From: Halanaerobiales bacterium
GTDB lineage: Bacteria > Bacillota > Halanaerobiia > Halanaerobiales > Halanaerobiaceae
DNA: 64,000 bases
Assembly: GCA_016278485.1 (NCBI GenBank)
Contig: JADQBT010000010.1
Coordinates: 1-64,000, forward strand
Direction of reading: 5' to 3'
This document shows positions 63,601 through 64,000 of the stretch, in pieces. The notes beneath the pieces were generated by a model. The model was not told the DNA's origin, did no database searches, and saw only the letters and a program-made list of their open reading frames with translations. The position numbers were made by a program, and so were the translations under genes. Within the stretch, counting starts at the first letter, position 1, and each line of letters opens with the position of its first letter.

Positions 63601-64000
63601 CTATTTTTAAGTTGATCTAATTTAGCAGATAATTCCTGAGGTAATGATGCCAAATACGGCAATGGTCTTTGCAAATCCGTAGCAATAATATCTGCTAAAT
63701 ACTCATGATCATTAAGATGATAAGATCCTTGTACTCGCAGACTTCCATTAGCGGCAAGATCAAATTGTCCTTTTTCAAGCCAAAATTCCTGATTCTGATA
63801 GCTTAATTCTGTTAGCATTTTTCTTAGTTCAATTTCACCTAGCCTAATTTTTTCACCATTTAAAGCAAGTTGAAAAGCCGGATTTCCTTGTTTATTATCT
63901 TCTAACTGAAATTGCAAATTAACTTTACCGGCTAATTTCTCCTCAATTAAATTTAAACTAGCTAATTCAGCAAGTTCAAAACTTTCAGCAAAAACTTCTA
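60681..64000 (-). CDS. tamB: TamB-like translocation/assembly protein (C-terminal part; gene continues beyond the right edge)
   Basis: At least 1106 residues visible; the frame stays open to position 64000, so the N-terminus is outside the window. The chain is long repeats of beta-strands of AsmA/TamB type (ADLKGSGD-like 'GELELRGSINGKLADPLISGEL', 'GEINADLKLDGTGLKPNINGELSV') and ends in the DUF490 domain: VYVKNENIEVLVETGSLNL, VFNYYNNRFEMIDGKAVFSL, then LFRLGKSLTEQLYVEYSSTFND and terminal KTIKF. TamB-like proteins bridge the membranes and carry lipid or assist barrel insertion. It is followed by bamA after 25 bp. Confidence 0.9.
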   Translation of the reverse strand, partial: EVFAESFELAELASLNLIEEKLAGKVNLQFQLEDNKQGNPAFQLALNGEKIRLGEIELRKMLTELSYQNQEFWLEKGQFDLAANGSLRVQGSYHLNDHEYLADIIATDLQRPLPYLASLPQELSAKLDQLKNSKLNFTMQVAGSGTDYKQVSATGKADLRGELINPFGESRLATDFWYERGQLFLSDSSLQTKGGQLDLTGSIDFTDQQLDLRFVGQSISLELLELAGLKKTEINGKLEYVSGVIEKSLASPLIKADLKTSYLKIDDYQISDLEGQLEWEDQRLAVNQLDLKLADAPMQARGVLSFKNEPSIKGKVKVIDMQYEQLSKLLAQELPMEGSFTGQIELDGLLREPQAEFDLTSEDTALLAAGEKISVERLDISASRSSRGVFLLKEVFLKSEQIVLEATGKYSELLGMEIDYNLKGVEIARFIENQALTGELELRGSINGKLADPLISGELTTANLNYQKYQLQLAENQITYQNGDLNLKKFNFNLLGNMYQLQGKVVDLLAEQKLAVIVRTEQANLREHLLKMGVKYPLKRDAFLSGQAHLKGSLNNPSAKLDLKIIVGENEENNLRLNGLLAKKLALNLETTGLQLNYQNSFSGQRVNANGKLSFAGTITGNWQKPDLAFTNNFRDLVINKTKIAEVNGKFEIDNLSTINLEQELNFAQGGNVITKGIYAFEKDGKYDLHLKADDLPANLLVALINEDYSAHGEINADLKLDGTGLKPNINGELSVQAADIKTDLPAVIKKVEGQLIFSGQEIEIAKLRGAYADGNFNLHGKLTPFAADNFWQLSLNGKNLYFEEGSLAGDFDAIGQINGPFKQPTISGELLTHDFTIGIPFAWPEDEQDKEEFFQPRLNLLINPGKNVYVKNENIEVLVETGSLNLDYVNDEISLEGELNSETGVFNYYNNRFEMIDGKAVFSLFAEENIPNLHILATTVVGGTKITVSLNGPADNMTTIFTSIPEMSEEEILRLLAGKGGLGAALSGQYLRIDEIIKGEIMRFIRNLFQTDVVDRIESDVKSSLSLDVIEIDTYQFGQEEKVFLRLGKSLTEQLYVEYSSTFNDETEIGELSFQYYLTDQTKLKGSWLGDDEYSISIEKTIKF

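Noticed and set aside
1-64000. rRNA, tRNA or CRISPR loci
   Set aside because: No tRNA-like T-loop or anticodon arm, rRNA segment, or spacer-separated repeat was recognised on either strand.

Overview
The window looks like a chromosomal segment of an anaerobic, low-GC, diderm (outer-membrane-bearing) Firmicute, most likely a member of the Halanaerobiales. Three things point there. It has a full lipid A / LPS-transport / outer-membrane assembly gene set (LpxA x2, LpxB, LpxC, LpxD, LpxI, FabZ, the Lpt proteins, BamA, TamB, Skp-like proteins). It has acidic S-layer-homology (SLH) porins. These sit beside Firmicute traits: a DUF1657 protein, the relic of a Spo0E-like gene, two promoters of sigma-H form, and YesM/YesN-type regulators. 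The species is not determined.

Layout. 0-2 kb: accessory DNA with a partial gene at the left edge, a probable TumE-type toxin/antitoxin pair with a third gene, and two large covarying palindromes. 2-12.8 kb: a DUF1657 gene, a TraF-like outer-membrane protein, a giant two-headed SLH 5'-nucleotidase, galU, pgcA and a GGDEF/HD sensor. 12.9-15.1 kb: a scrapyard with a Spo0E-like pseudogene, fragments of a toxin plus SecB-like chaperone locus, and a tnpB-only IS200/IS605-type element. 15.1-22.5 kb: an operon of outer-membrane proteins, LptD, a second LpxA and a GnnA/GnnB-like pair that could make the 3-amino sugar of an amide-linked lipid A. 22.7-26.1 kb: a small beta-barrel protein and the major SLH porin, the latter with a sigma-H-type promoter and a structured leader. 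26.2-34.6 kb: a xylose-type ABC transporter with its three-component sensor, bounded on both sides by copies of an unusual cloverleaf-like structured repeat.

34.6-50.5 kb is one long minus-strand LPS operon. In transcription order: an LptF-LptD fusion, an LptA paralogue, a 779-residue coiled-coil membrane protein with its ABC ATPase, lpxC, fabZ, lpxA, lpxI, lpxB, lptC, lptA, lptB, an LptF/G permease, a DUF3084 gene and a YqgF-like gene. 50.7-56 kb holds a subtilisin-like lipoprotein, another lipoprotein, a membrane-bound LuxR-type regulator and two coiled-coil proteins with heptad repeats. 56-64 kb is a second envelope operon: tamB (cut by the right edge), bamA, three Skp-like or coiled-coil membrane-anchored proteins and lpxD.

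How the genes work together: LpxA/C/D/I/B make the lipid A precursor, with FabZ supplying or diverting acyl chains. GnnA/GnnB with the second LpxA probably supply a diamino-sugar variant. LptB, the LptF/G permeases, LptC, LptA and LptD carry LPS to the surface. BamA, TamB and the Skp-like chaperones insert barrel proteins such as the SLH porin. The most notable observations are the covarying cloverleaf repeats, the LptF-LptD fusion with an internal signal-peptide-like joint, the uncharacterised ABC system inside the LPS operon, and the paired sigma-H-type promoters in front of two SLH surface-protein genes.
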